Source: Xanthomonas bonasiae (GTDB taxonomy: Bacteria > Pseudomonadota > Gammaproteobacteria > Xanthomonadales > Xanthomonadaceae). Taken from it: a DNA stretch of 64,000 nucleotides. Numbering within the stretch: position 1 is the first letter of the stretch; each line of letters opens with the position of its first letter. The notes below the pieces were generated by a model. That model worked only from the letters and a program-made list of their open reading frames with translations, did no database searches and was not told the DNA's origin. Both the position numbers and the translations under genes were made by a program. Location: NCBI RefSeq assembly GCF_017163705.1, contig NZ_JAFIWB010000001.1, positions 248,001-312,000 on the forward strand, in the 5' to 3' direction. Positions 32,976 through 42,855 of this stretch are shown here, piece after piece.

Positions 32976-34310
32976 ATGTCCTCCTCCACCCTCATCGTCA
33001 ACGCCCGCCTGGTCAACGAAGGCCAGGAAACCCAGGGCGACCTGCGCATCGCCGACGGCCGCATCGCCGCGATCGCCCCGCACCTGGCCGCCCGCGAGGG
33101 CGAGACCGTGGTCGACGCCGCCGGGCGCTGGCTGCTGCCCGGCATGATCGACGACCAGGTGCACTTCCGCGAACCCGGCCTGACCCACAAGGGCGACATC
33201 GCCAGCGAGTCCGCGGCCGCGGTGGCCGGCGGCCTGACCAGCTTCATGGACATGCCCAACACCAACCCGCCGACCCTGGACGCGGCGGCGCTGCAGGCCA
33301 AGTACGACGCCGCCGCCGGCCGCGCCTGGGGCAACTACGGCTTCTACCTCGGCGCCAGCAACGACAATCTGGCCGCGATCCAGACCCTGGACCCGAAGAC
33401 CGCACCCGGGATCAAGGTGTTCATGGGCGCCTCCACCGGCAACATGCTGGTCGACAACCCGCAGACCCTGGACGCGATCTTCCGCGACGCGCCGACCCCG
33501 ATCATCACCCATTGCGAAGACACCCCGACCATCGACGCGACCCTGGCCGCGTTCAAGGAAAAGTACGGCGACGCATTGACCCCGGAGATGCATCCGGACA
33601 TCCGCTCGCGCGAGGCCTGCCTCAAATCCTCGCAGCTGGCGGTGTCGCTGGCGAAGAAGCACGGCACCCGCCTGCACGTACTGCACATCTCCACCGCCGA
33701 CGAACTGGCGCTGTTCGCGCCCGGCCCGATCCAGGGCAAGCGCATCACCGCCGAGACCTGCATCCACTTCCTGCGCTTCGACCGCGCCGACTACGCGGCG
33801 CTGGGCAACCTGATCAAGTGCAACCCGGCGATCAAGGACGCCAGCGACCGCGAAGCGCTGATCCGCGCGCTGGCCGAGGACGTGATCGACGTGCTCGCCA
33901 CCGACCACGCGCCGCACACCTGGGAAGAGAAGAGCAAGCCGTATGCGCAGGCGCCCTCGGGCCTGCCGCTGGTGCAGTACGCGCTGGTCGCGGCGCTGGA
34001 GCTGGTGCACGAAGGCCGGCTCAGCGTGGCCCAGGTGGTGCACAAGTTCGCGCATGCGCCGGCGCTGCTGTTCGACGTGCACGAGCGCGGCTTCCTGCGC
34101 GAGGGCTATCACGCCGACCTGGTGCTGATCGACGATACGCCCTTCACCGTGCGCCGCGAGGACATCCTGTCCAAGTGCGGCTGGTCGCCGTTCGAAGGCC
34201 GCACGTTCCGCTCCAAGATCGCCGCGACCTGGGTCAACGGCGCACTGGCCTGGGACGGCGCGCGCCTGGTCGGCAGCCCGAACGGGCAGCGCCTGGCGTT
34301 CGACCGCTGA
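32976..34310 (+). CDS. pyrC: Dihydroorotase (variant metal site)
   Basis: Amidohydrolase-superfamily enzyme that closes carbamoyl-aspartate to dihydroorotate in pyrimidine synthesis. It has 444 residues. Visible are GMIDDQVHFREPGLTHKGDI (the usual H-x-H metal pair reads Q-x-H), MDMPNTNPPT, GIKVFMGASTGNM with the lysine that is often carbamylated, THCEDTP, LHVLHIST and ATDHAPHTWEEK. The D-D-Q-V-H-F variant is, as I recall, also found in Bacteroidetes-type dihydroorotases, so it is probably a functional subtype. ATG follows the yidD stop without a gap; the M23 peptidase follows with an overlap. Confidence 0.9.
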   Translation: MSSSTLIVNARLVNEGQETQGDLRIADGRIAAIAPHLAAREGETVVDAAGRWLLPGMIDDQVHFREPGLTHKGDIASESAAAVAGGLTSFMDMPNTNPPTLDAAALQAKYDAAAGRAWGNYGFYLGASNDNLAAIQTLDPKTAPGIKVFMGASTGNMLVDNPQTLDAIFRDAPTPIITHCEDTPTIDATLAAFKEKYGDALTPEMHPDIRSREACLKSSQLAVSLAKKHGTRLHVLHISTADELALFAPGPIQGKRITAETCIHFLRFDRADYAALGNLIKCNPAIKDASDREALIRALAEDVIDVLATDHAPHTWEEKSKPYAQAPSGLPLVQYALVAALELVHEGRLSVAQVVHKFAHAPALLFDVHERGFLREGYHADLVLIDDTPFTVRREDILSKCGWSPFEGRTFRSKIAATWVNGALAWDGARLVGSPNGQRLAFDR

Positions 34311-35170
34311 TGCGGCGCGCACGCGTGCCGGGCGCCGCGCTGGCGCTCGGCCTGCTGGCGGCGGCGCTGGCGATCCCGTCGCTGCAGGCGCAGGCCGGGT
34401 CCGCCGCCAGCGCCGACACGCGCAGCGTGTTCCCCGCCAGCGCCTCGCAGGGCGCGCTGGTGATCGGCAAGGTGGCACCCGGCAGCCGCGTGCAGTACGC
34501 CGGGCGCACGCTGCGGGTCAGCGGCTACGGCAGCGTGGTGTTCGGCATCGGCCGCGACGAACGCGGCCCGTTGCGGATCCTGGTGCAGCGCGCCGACGGC
34601 GGCAGCGAGAGCATCGACATCGCGGTGACCCCGCGCGACTGGCCGCTCGAACGCGTCAACGGCGTGCCGCCGAAGACGGTCAACCCGCCGCCGGCGATCG
34701 CCGAGCGGATCAAGCGCGAGCAGGCGCAGGTCACCGCTGCGCGCGACCGCGACGACGACCGCACCGATTTCGCTACGCCCTTCATCTGGCCGGTGCAGGG
34801 CCGCATCAGCGGCCGCTTCGGCAATGCCCGCGTGTACAACGGGCAACCCGGCGCCGGCCACTCCGGCATGGACATCGCCGTGCCCACCGGCACCCCGGTC
34901 AAGGCGCCGGCCGCCGGCGTGGTCACCTTCGCCGCGCCGGACCTGTACCTGACCGGCGGCACCGTGCTGCTCGACCACGGCTACGGCGTCAGCTCCAACT
35001 TCCTGCACCTGTCGCGGATCGACGTGAAGGTCGGCGACCGCATCGCCCAGGGCCAGGTGCTCGGCGCGGTCGGCGCCACCGGGCGCGCGACCGGTCCGCA
35101 TCTGCATTGGGGGATGAACTGGTTCGACGTGCGCATCGATCCACTGTTGGTGCTGGAGCGCACCAAGTAA
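34310..35170 (+). CDS. Exported M23-family metallopeptidase
   Basis: 286 residues with a signal peptide (MRRARVPGAALALGLLAAALAIPSLQAQA). An N-terminal immunoglobulin-like domain (VAPGSRVQYAGRTLRVSGYGSVVFGIGRDE) is followed by a LytM/M23 catalytic domain: FGNARVYNGQPGAGHSGMDIAVPTGTPV holds the first His and Asp ligands, LDHGYGVSSNFLHLS a catalytic His, and GPHLHWGMNW the last ligand. It cleaves peptidoglycan cross-links in the periplasm. ATG overlaps the pyrC stop (TGATG), so the two are coupled. Confidence 0.93.
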   Translation: MRRARVPGAALALGLLAAALAIPSLQAQAGSAASADTRSVFPASASQGALVIGKVAPGSRVQYAGRTLRVSGYGSVVFGIGRDERGPLRILVQRADGGSESIDIAVTPRDWPLERVNGVPPKTVNPPPAIAERIKREQAQVTAARDRDDDRTDFATPFIWPVQGRISGRFGNARVYNGQPGAGHSGMDIAVPTGTPVKAPAAGVVTFAAPDLYLTGGTVLLDHGYGVSSNFLHLSRIDVKVGDRIAQGQVLGAVGATGRATGPHLHWGMNWFDVRIDPLLVLERTK

Positions 35171-35245
35171 CAGCCTGGCGGTGGTGCGCCAGCAGCGGCA
35201 TCGATCCGCTGCTGGCGCTGAAGCGCACGAAGCGACTGCTTTTTT

Positions 35246-35311
35246 GTGGGAGCGACTTCAGTCGCGACGGGCCTTACCGGTAGAGCCCGTCGCGACTGAA
35301 GTCGCTCCCAC
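35246..35311. repeat. REP-like inverted repeat (copy 2, GTGGGAGCGACTTCAG subtype)
   Basis: Arms GTGGGAGCGACTTCAGTCGC and its complement around a GGGCCTTACCGGTAGAGCCC core. Compared with copy 1 the arms carry matched changes on both sides, so pairing is kept. Confidence 0.85.
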
Positions 35312-35395
35312 AAATGTCGAAGGCGCTCGCCCCGTTCTGTCGAAACAGCTTCAGTCGCGGTCGGCGCAGCGGTGAACCTTCCGGCTTCGGACATG

Positions 35396-35470
35396 GTCGC
35401 GGCTGAAGCCGCTCCTACAATGCACGCGGCAAGTGCCCGCGCACCTTGTAGGAGCGGCTTCAGCCGCGAC
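35396..35470. repeat. REP-like inverted repeat (copy 3, inverted arrangement)
   Basis: Here the arms are in the opposite order: 35396-35418 ends GAAGCCGCTCCTAC and 35448-35470 starts GTAGGAGCGGCTTC, with about 29 bases between. It lies 85 bases from copy 2, a local REP cluster between the convergent M23 and NlpC-like genes. Confidence 0.82.
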
Positions 35471-35529
35471 AGGCAGCATCCGCCAACGCACTGTCGCAGC
35501 TGACGCAATTCCTGCTTAAGCAGCTTGCG

Positions 35530-36486
35530 CTACGCCGGCGCATCCTCGGCCTGCAACAGCCGCCCCAGCACCACGTGCGAAGGGCTGTTGGCCAGGTCCA
35601 GCGGCATCACCAGCTTGGGATTGGGATGTGGCAGCGGCGTCGGCGTGGCGTCGGCAGCCGCCTCCAGCAGCAGCGAACCGTCGTCCTCCGCCTGCGTGGT
35701 GACCGGCAGCGGCTCCAGGCCCAGCCCGGCGCGCACCGCATTGGCGCGCGCGGCCAGCTCGTCGTCGCCGACCGCGGTCAGCGACGCCGCCAGCATGCCC
35801 GCCGGCGCGCCTTCCACTGCGGCCAGGCGCTGCGCCACGTCGCCGAGCGCCTGCTGCCGCTGCGGATGCAACAGCTGCCACACCTCCTCCCACAGCGCCT
35901 TCCAGTCCATGTCCGGAAACGGCAGGTGGGTCGGCCCGCTGAGCACGATCTGCGGCGCCAGCCGTCCGCTCGGCTGCGCGTCGCATTCGGCCAGGGCGCG
36001 ATACACCACCTCGCTGCACACCATGTGCGAGGGGTTGTCGCGGACCAGGTGGTCCAGCGCCTCGCGCACCACGATCCGCGCCAGCCAGTGCTGCGGCCAC
36101 TTGCCGCGGATCGCCACCAGCACGCCCAGCGTGGCCAGGCTGTCCAGCGGATACGGAACGCCGAGCAGCGACTGCGCCTTGGCCAGCACGCTGGCGCGAT
36201 CGGCATCGTCCAGCGCGACGCCGGCATAGCTGAGCGGGCGATAGGCGTCGATCAGCAGATAGTTGCCGGTATCGGCCAACCGCTGCTGCAGCGGATAGCG
36301 GCGCACGCCCTTGGCCGCGGCCTCGATCAGGTCGCCCTGGTCGGCCACGATCGCGGCATGGCTGTAGATGCTGTCGCCGCACCAGGCGATCAGTTCCGAG
36401 ACCGGCCCCCGGCCCAATTGCAACAGGATGTCGGCGACGCGCAGTTGCGCGGGATCGATCGGGGAAACGGCGGGACGTGCGGTCAT
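35530..36486 (-). CDS. Permuted NlpC/P60-like (YiiX/YebB-type) cysteine hydrolase
   Basis: 318 residues. The order of catalytic elements is that of circularly permuted papain-like enzymes: an early histidine in DSIYSHAAIVADQG and a later cysteine in SHMVCSEVVYRAL. ADILLQLGRGPVSELIAWCG at the front is typical of this family. Substrates include peptidoglycan peptides or acyl lipids; not decidable here. The C-terminal third is low-complexity. It has no signal peptide. Its ATG overlaps the stop of the upstream diguanylate cyclase by four bases, so the two are coupled. Confidence 0.82.
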   Translation of the reverse strand: MTARPAVSPIDPAQLRVADILLQLGRGPVSELIAWCGDSIYSHAAIVADQGDLIEAAAKGVRRYPLQQRLADTGNYLLIDAYRPLSYAGVALDDADRASVLAKAQSLLGVPYPLDSLATLGVLVAIRGKWPQHWLARIVVREALDHLVRDNPSHMVCSEVVYRALAECDAQPSGRLAPQIVLSGPTHLPFPDMDWKALWEEVWQLLHPQRQQALGDVAQRLAAVEGAPAGMLAASLTAVGDDELAARANAVRAGLGLEPLPVTTQAEDDGSLLLEAAADATPTPLPHPNPKLVMPLDLANSPSHVVLGRLLQAEDAPA

Positions 36487-38168
36487 GGCGGCGACTCCTC
36501 GTGGGGGGACGTGATGGGGGACGCGCTGACCCGGTTGCGGCCGGCGGCCTTGCTGGCGTAGAGCGCGGCGTCGGCGCGCTGCAGCAGCGACTCGATGCTC
36601 TCGCCCGGCTGCCATTGGGCCACGCCGACGCTCAGCGTGCATGACAGCGTCTGCCCGCCACGCTGCAGCGGCTGTTCGTGCAGATGCCGGCGGATGTCCT
36701 CGGCCACGCGCTGCGCCGCGGCGAGCGTGGCGCCCGGGATCAGCACCAGCATTTCGTCGCCGCCCTGGCGGCCGAGCGTGTCGGTGCTGCGCAGGCGCGC
36801 GCGGGCGCAGGCGGCGACCCAGCGCAGGCAGTCGTCGCCGGCGGCATGGCCATGCACGTCGTTGATGCGCTTGAAGTGGTCGATGTCGATATAGGCCACG
36901 GCCAGCGGCTGCGCGGCGGCCGCGGCGTCCAGCATCGCCTGCGCCAGGCGCTGCTGCATCGCCGCGCGGGTCAGCATGCCGGTGAGGCCGTCCACCGTCG
37001 CCAGCCGGTTCACCCGGTCGCGGTCGCGGCGCAGTTCCAGCATCTGTTCGGCTAGGCCGATCGTCACCAGCAGGCACGAACTGGCCAGCGCCAGGCTGAT
37101 GCCGTGCGCCACCCAGGGCGTGGCCTGGTCCAGGCGCAGCCATCCGCTCAGTTCCAGGCAGCGCAACACGCAGAACGTCAGCAGCGGCGCCCACGACGCC
37201 AGCAGGTGCCAGGCGTAGCGCTGCCCGCGCAAGGCGAGCAGCAGCGAGCACGGCAGCAGCAACATGGCGCCGACGATCAGCGTGAGGTTGCCGAGCAGGC
37301 TCAGCCACGCCGCCGTCGAGATCGCGCAGGCCGCGGCGATGCACAGCAAGAGCATGGCGCAGGCCTGCAGCACCCGGTCCAGCCGCGGCAGGTGCCGGTG
37401 CATTTCCAGCTGCCGGCGCTGGAAATTGATGATGAAGAAGCCGCCGAGCGCCGCCACGATCCGTATCGGCGCCGGCGAAGAAGCGAACAGGATGTCCAGG
37501 CCCGGCACCGCCCGCGCTTCGCCGCCGATGCCCAGCAGATACAGCAGCACGCACAGCACGTTGGCGGTGAAGTAGCCGTAGACCCGCTCGCGCAGGCGTG
37601 CCCACAGCGCGATCGCCAGGATCGCCAGCACCACGGTCGAGCCGATGATGAAGGCGCGCCAGCCGACGTAGTGCAGGTCGTCGCGGTGCACCTGCGCCAG
37701 CGGCGCGATCGACACCGGCATCGGGATCGCCGCCGCCGCATGCACCCGCAGCCACACCGAGGCGCCCTGCGGCAGGCCGTGCGGCAGCGCGATAACCAGC
37801 GCGCGGGTCGAATAGCGCAGGTCGGCATCGGCGCCGTACAGCGCGTGCCTGGTCGGCGCGGCCTGGCCCGGCACCCAGGCCTCGACCCGGGTCAGGTACG
37901 GCGCCTGCAGCACCAGTTGCGGATCGCCGTCCGCGCCGATCGCACGGTCGGCGCGGACGCGCCACCAGGTCGGCGTCTTCAGCGGCTCGTACAGGGCGCT
38001 GCCATGCGCACCGTCCTGCACTTGCGCCAGATGCGCGCCCGCCACCACCTCGGCGGCCGGCGGATCGGCCGGCAGGCGTTGCAGGTGCACGTGCTGCGCT
38101 AGCGCGCCTTCGGCCACGCACAGGCACAGCAACAGCAGCCAGCGCGAGCAACGGCACAAACGCGTCAT
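36483..38168 (-). CDS. 7TMR-DISM diguanylate cyclase
   Basis: 561 residues: signal peptide (MTRLCRCSRWLLLLCLCVAEGALA), a periplasmic 7TMR-DISM extracellular domain (about 30-170), seven membrane helices (about 175-375), a short coiled coil, and a GGDEF domain (about 390-545). The active loop is GRQGGDEMLVL, so Phe of GGDEF is Met; an I-site RSTD lies five residues before it, so product inhibition is likely. DIDHFKRINDVHGHAAGD is normal. It makes cyclic di-GMP in response to an unknown external ligand and is coupled to the NlpC-like gene. Confidence 0.92.
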   Translation of the reverse strand: MTRLCRCSRWLLLLCLCVAEGALAQHVHLQRLPADPPAAEVVAGAHLAQVQDGAHGSALYEPLKTPTWWRVRADRAIGADGDPQLVLQAPYLTRVEAWVPGQAAPTRHALYGADADLRYSTRALVIALPHGLPQGASVWLRVHAAAAIPMPVSIAPLAQVHRDDLHYVGWRAFIIGSTVVLAILAIALWARLRERVYGYFTANVLCVLLYLLGIGGEARAVPGLDILFASSPAPIRIVAALGGFFIINFQRRQLEMHRHLPRLDRVLQACAMLLLCIAAACAISTAAWLSLLGNLTLIVGAMLLLPCSLLLALRGQRYAWHLLASWAPLLTFCVLRCLELSGWLRLDQATPWVAHGISLALASSCLLVTIGLAEQMLELRRDRDRVNRLATVDGLTGMLTRAAMQQRLAQAMLDAAAAAQPLAVAYIDIDHFKRINDVHGHAAGDDCLRWVAACARARLRSTDTLGRQGGDEMLVLIPGATLAAAQRVAEDIRRHLHEQPLQRGGQTLSCTLSVGVAQWQPGESIESLLQRADAALYASKAAGRNRVSASPITSPHEESPP

Positions 38169-38660
38169 ACGTCGATCAGGGCCGGCCGGCGCGATGGGGA
38201 CGGGCCATGTGTCCGGCGTGCAACCGCTGGCGTCTGGCGCCGCGACGGACGCGCCGCTCGCCAGCGACGCCCTCCCCCGCCTGGACGACGGCCACGACAG
38301 AGCGACGGAACGCGCTTGAGCGCGCCCGGTACGGCGGCATCGTGCGCTCGCTCATCGGCCTACATCCACTCGGTCTTCCTCGTCGCGTCCGCGCCAACAC
38401 GGCGTGGCCCGTCCCGCACCGGACTGACGGCCCCCTGAAATCTGCGCCCGAGGATAGCGCAGCCGCCGCCATCGATCGTATCCAAATGCGGCTGCGGACC
38501 GAACCCGCGGCGCCATGCTGCTTTGCGGTATAACCGTGAGGCGGCCAGCGCAAAGGCGGCTGGCCCGGCGCCGGCAACGGCGCGCGATGCACAATCGCAG
38601 TCCCCGCGGTGGTTCGCCGCGGCGTTCGCTCTCCCTCCCCCCGTCCAGGAGATGTGCGCA
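38169..38660. other. Intergenic stretch between the cyclase and the ethanolamine operon
   Basis: About 490 bases without a convincing gene or repeat. It should contain the divergent promoters of both units; no riboswitch or operator was recognised. Confidence 0.6.
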
Positions 38661-40028
38661 ATGACGATCGACAAGCTCAAACCCACCCTCGGCACCCTGC
38701 ACCTGTGGGGCATCGCCGTGGGCCTGGTGATCTCCGGCGAGTACTTCGGCTGGAGCTACGGCTGGGGCGCCGCCGGCACGCTCGGCTTCCTGGTCACCAC
38801 CGTGCTGGTGGCGGTGATGTACACCTGTTTCATCTTCAGCTTCACCGAACTGACCACCGCCATCCCCAACGCCGGCGGCCCGTTCGCCTACAGCCTGCGC
38901 GCGTTCGGCACCGCCGGCGGCATGATCGCCGGCATCGCCACCCTGATCGAGTTCGTGTTCGCGCCGCCGGCGATCGCGATGGCGATCGGCGCCTACCTCA
39001 ACGTGCAGTTCCCGACCCTGGACCCGCGCCTGGCCGCGGTCAGCGCCTATGCCATCTTCATGACCTTGAACATCCTCGGCGTCGGCATCGCCGCCACCTT
39101 CGAACTGATCGTCACGGTGCTGGCGGTGATCGAGCTGCTGGTATTCATGGGCGTGGTCGCGCCGGGCTTCAGCGTGGCCAACTTCGTGCGCGGCGGCTGG
39201 GCCGGGTCGGACACGTTCGGCGTGGCGGCGATCGGCGGCATCTTCGCCGCGATCCCGTTCGCGATCTGGTTCTTCCTGGCGATCGAGGGCGCGGCGATGG
39301 CCGCCGAGGAGGCCAAGGACCCCAGGCGCACCATCCCGCGCGCCTACATCGCCGGCATCCTGACCCTGGTGACGCTGGCGTTCGGGGTGATGATCATGGC
39401 CGGCGGCGTCGGCGACTGGCGCACCCTGTCCAACATCAACGATCCGCTGCCGCAGGCGATGAAGGCGGTGGTCGGGCACAACTCGACCTGGCTGCACATG
39501 CTGGTGTGGATCGGCCTGTTCGGCCTGGTGGCCAGCTTCCACGGCATCATCCTCGGCTATTCGCGGCAGTTCTTCGCGCTGGCGCGCGCCGGCTTCCTGC
39601 CGCACGGCCTGGCCAGGCTGTCGCGCTTCCGCACCCCGCACCGCGCGATCCTGGCCGGCGGCGTGGTCGGCGTGGCGGCGATCTACAGCGACGGACTGGT
39701 GCAGGTGCAGGGCATGTCGCTGACCGCGGCGATGATCACCTTGTCGGTGTTCGGCGCGATCGTCATGTACATCATGAGCATGCTCAGCCTGTTCAAGCTG
39801 CGCCGCGCCGAGCCGCAGCTGGAACGCAGCTACCGCGCGCCGGGCTATCCGCTGGTGCCGGCGCTGGCGCTGCTGCTGGCAGTGGTGTGCCTGGCGGCGA
39901 TGGTGTGGTTCAACGCGTTGCTGGCGCTGCTGTTCCTGGGCCTGATGCTGCTCGGCGCCGGCTGCTGCGCGCTGAGACTGCGCGGCAACGGCGGCGTCAT
40001 CGCCGCCGAGGCCAGCGGCGAGGCATGA
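38661..40028 (+). CDS. eat: Ethanolamine permease
   Basis: A 455-residue APC-superfamily permease with about 12 membrane segments. It starts MTIDKLKPTLGTLHLWGIAVGLVISGEYFGWSYGW, the highly characteristic front of ethanolamine permeases. PNAGGPFAYSLRAFG and AIEGAAMAAEEAKDPRRTIPRAY are the typical core segments. ATG 38661 has AGGAGATG upstream. It is followed 49 bases later by eutB and then eutC, giving a minimal operon for ethanolamine as carbon or nitrogen source without a microcompartment. Confidence 0.95.
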   Translation: MTIDKLKPTLGTLHLWGIAVGLVISGEYFGWSYGWGAAGTLGFLVTTVLVAVMYTCFIFSFTELTTAIPNAGGPFAYSLRAFGTAGGMIAGIATLIEFVFAPPAIAMAIGAYLNVQFPTLDPRLAAVSAYAIFMTLNILGVGIAATFELIVTVLAVIELLVFMGVVAPGFSVANFVRGGWAGSDTFGVAAIGGIFAAIPFAIWFFLAIEGAAMAAEEAKDPRRTIPRAYIAGILTLVTLAFGVMIMAGGVGDWRTLSNINDPLPQAMKAVVGHNSTWLHMLVWIGLFGLVASFHGIILGYSRQFFALARAGFLPHGLARLSRFRTPHRAILAGGVVGVAAIYSDGLVQVQGMSLTAAMITLSVFGAIVMYIMSMLSLFKLRRAEPQLERSYRAPGYPLVPALALLLAVVCLAAMVWFNALLALLFLGLMLLGAGCCALRLRGNGGVIAAEASGEA

Positions 40029-40077
40029 TCGAGGACACGGCGCCCGCCGCGCGCGGGCGCCTGCAGGAGGATCCGGC

Positions 40078-41472
40078 ATGAGCGGTTTCGCACACAGCGT
40101 CGGCGGCCAGAGCTGGCGCTTCGACGACCTCAAGGACCTGCTGGCCAAGGCCACGCCGGCGCGCTCGGGCGACCGCCTGGCCGGGCTGGCCGCGGCCAGC
40201 GAGCCGCAGCGGGTGGCGGCGCAGATGGCATTGGCCGATCTCCCGCTGCGGCACTTCCTGCACGAGGCGGTGATTCCCTACGAGGACGACGAGGTGACCC
40301 GGCTGATCGTCGACAGCCACGACGCCGCCGCGTTCGCGCCGGTGGCGCACCTGACCGTCGGCGGCTTCCGCGACTGGCTGCTCGGCGAAGCGGCCGACGA
40401 AGCCGCGCTGGCCGCGCTGGCCCCGGGCCTGACTCCGGAGATGGTCGCGGCGGTGTCCAAGCTGATGCGCATCCAGGACCTGATCCTGGTGGCGCAGAAG
40501 ATCCGCGTGGTCACCGCGTTCCGCAACACGCTCGGCTTGCGCGGGCGGCTGTCCACCCGGCTGCAACCCAACCACCCCACCGACGACCTGGCCGGCATCG
40601 CCGCCAGCGTGCTCGACGGGCTGCTGTACGCCAACGGCGATGCGGTGATCGGGATCAACCCGGCCAGCGACAACACCCAGACCATCTGCGAACTGCTGAA
40701 GATGCTCGACGCGGTGATCGCCGGCTACCAGATTCCGACCCAGGCCTGCGTGCTGACCCACGTCACCACCTCGATCGAGGCGATCGAACGCGGCGTGCCG
40801 CTGGACCTGGTGTTCCAGTCCATCGCCGGCACGCAGAAGGCCAACGCCAGCTTCGGCATCGACCTGGCGCTGCTGCAGCAAGGCTACGAGGCCGGGCTGA
40901 GCCTCAGGCGCGGCAGCGTCGGCGACAACGTGATGTATTTCGAGACCGGCCAGGGCAGCGCGCTGTCGGCCGACGCGCACCACGGCGTGGACCAGCAGAC
41001 CTGCGAGGTGCGCGCCTATGCGGTGGCGCGCCGCTTCAAGCCGCTGCTGGTCAACACCGTGGTCGGCTTCATCGGCCCCGAATACCTGTACGACGGCAAG
41101 CAGATCATCCGCGCCGGCCTGGAAGACCACTTCTGCGGCAAGCTGCTCGGCGTGCCGATGGGCTGCGACATCTGCTACACCAACCATGCCGAGGCCGACC
41201 AGGACGACATGGACGTGCTGCTGACCCTGCTCGGCACCGCCGGGATCAACTTCATCATGGGCATCCCCGGCTCCGACGACGTGATGCTCAACTATCAGAC
41301 CACCTCGTTCCACGATGCGCTGTACGCGCGCCAGGCGCTGGGCCTGCGTCCGGCGCCGGAGTTCGAAGCCTGGCTGGAGCGGCTGGACATCCTGCGCCTG
41401 GACAACGGCCGCTTCCGCCTCGGCCACGAGCCGCCGGCCGCGTTCCGGCGCGCGCTGGCGCAACTGAGCTGA
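40078..41472 (+). CDS. eutB: Ethanolamine ammonia-lyase large subunit
   Basis: Catalytic TIM-barrel subunit of the adenosylcobalamin-dependent enzyme that turns ethanolamine into acetaldehyde and ammonia. It has 464 residues, normal length. MLANEAxS-type regions are represented by [72 protein letters not shown] and [19 protein letters not shown]. Strong CAGGAGG ribosome site before ATG 40078. It needs external or endogenous B12; no cobalamin riboswitch was seen in front of the operon. Confidence 0.97.
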   Translation: MSGFAHSVGGQSWRFDDLKDLLAKATPARSGDRLAGLAAASEPQRVAAQMALADLPLRHFLHEAVIPYEDDEVTRLIVDSHDAAAFAPVAHLTVGGFRDWLLGEAADEAALAALAPGLTPEMVAAVSKLMRIQDLILVAQKIRVVTAFRNTLGLRGRLSTRLQPNHPTDDLAGIAASVLDGLLYANGDAVIGINPASDNTQTICELLKMLDAVIAGYQIPTQACVLTHVTTSIEAIERGVPLDLVFQSIAGTQKANASFGIDLALLQQGYEAGLSLRRGSVGDNVMYFETGQGSALSADAHHGVDQQTCEVRAYAVARRFKPLLVNTVVGFIGPEYLYDGKQIIRAGLEDHFCGKLLGVPMGCDICYTNHAEADQDDMDVLLTLLGTAGINFIMGIPGSDDVMLNYQTTSFHDALYARQALGLRPAPEFEAWLERLDILRLDNGRFRLGHEPPAAFRRALAQLS

Positions 41473-41483
41473 GCGGGCCGCGC

Positions 41484-42311
41484 ATGCACGACGACAGCGA
41501 ACGCCCCTCCCGCGCCGATCCATGGGCCGCGCTGCGCCGGCTGACCCCGGCGCGCATCGCCCTGGGCCGCACCGGCACCAGCCTGCCGACCGCGGCGCAA
41601 CTGGACTTCCAGTTCGCGCATGCGCAGGCGCGCGACGCGGTGCACCTGCGCTTCGATCCGGCACCGCTGGCCGCGGCGCTGGACGCACGCGGCCGCGCGC
41701 ACGTCGCGCTGCGCAGCGCCGCGGCCGACCGCCACCTTTACCTGCAGCGGCCCGACCTGGGCCGCCGGCTGAGCGAGGACGCGGCCAGCGAACTGCGCGG
41801 CCTTGTAGCCATGCAACGCCGCAGCTACGACCTGGCCGTGATGGTGGCCGACGGCCTGTCGGCGCTGGCGGTGCATCGCCACGCCACGCCGATGCTGGAA
41901 CGCATCGACGCGCTGGCCGCGGCCGAAGGCTGGACGCTGGCGCCGGTGGCGCTGGTCGAACAGGGCCGCGTGGCGATCGGCGACGAGATCGGCGAACTGC
42001 TGGACGCGCGCATGAGCGTGGTGCTGATCGGCGAACGCCCCGGCCTCAGCTCGCCGGACAGCCTCGGCCTGTACTTCACCTACGCCCCGCGCGTGGGCCT
42101 CAACGACGCCTGCCGCAACTGCATCTCCAATGTGCGCGAGGCCGGCCTGAGCTATGCGCAGGCCGCGCACAAACTGGCCTGGCTGATGCGCGAGGCGTGC
42201 CGGCGGCAGCTGTCCGGCGTGCAGCTGAAGGACCAGGCCGACACGCCGGCGCTGTCGGCCGACGACGATCCGCCACGCAAGCCGCTGGGCAATTTCCTGA
42301 TCCCCGAGTAA
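41484..42311 (+). CDS. eutC: Ethanolamine ammonia-lyase small subunit
   Basis: 275-residue partner of EutB that completes the B12-binding site. [31 protein letters not shown] near the N-terminus, [56 protein letters not shown] and [19 protein letters not shown] are typical. ATG 41484 lies 11 bases after the eutB stop. Confidence 0.97.
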   Translation: MHDDSERPSRADPWAALRRLTPARIALGRTGTSLPTAAQLDFQFAHAQARDAVHLRFDPAPLAAALDARGRAHVALRSAAADRHLYLQRPDLGRRLSEDAASELRGLVAMQRRSYDLAVMVADGLSALAVHRHATPMLERIDALAAAEGWTLAPVALVEQGRVAIGDEIGELLDARMSVVLIGERPGLSSPDSLGLYFTYAPRVGLNDACRNCISNVREAGLSYAQAAHKLAWLMREACRRQLSGVQLKDQADTPALSADDDPPRKPLGNFLIPE

Positions 42312-42855
42312 GTCGGCTCCGGGACTGAGCCCCGCCCCGACTGTCCACGCCATGGACAGCGCCGCCGCAGACACATAGCTGCGCGCGCAACCGGCGGTCC
42401 CGGCAAGCGCAGGCGCTGCACGCGGCCCCGTTTCGGCAACGCGCCCTCACCGGCGTTGCCAGCGTCGGGCCTCCGCCTGAAAACGTGGCCTGCGATCCTG
42501 TCGGGCATCGCGCAGCGCCGTGGCGCAACGCAGCAGCCTGCGCGACGCGCGCACGGGGCCGCCGACTGGCCTGGGATCCGATTCCGCGCAGGCGCTGCAA
42601 CCGATCACACAAGCCGCGCCGACGACGACAGCGGCCGGGGCGCGTCCCGCGTCAAAGCGTGATCGCTCCGCCACAACCGGGATTTGGCTGCGGCATCGAA
42701 CGGCAGCGCGCCAAGGCGCGCCTAGCATTCGCGCCGGCCACGCCATGGCCACCGATCGCCACCATGCGGCTACCGGATGACACCGGTATCAATCGCCTGT
42801 CGGCGACGGTGTGCCGCTGTGGCGCAGGCCCCATCCCAACCGAGAGAGCACCGCC
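42312..42855. other. Intergenic stretch before the pectinesterase gene
   Basis: About 540 bases without a convincing gene. Several alanine/arginine-rich frames cross it but look like GC-driven noise. No repeat or terminator is obvious. Confidence 0.55.

Noticed and set aside
38169-38660. Cobalamin riboswitch before the B12-dependent ethanolamine operon
   Set aside because: No B12-box-like sequence or suitable stems were recognised by eye; a covariance-model search would settle it.
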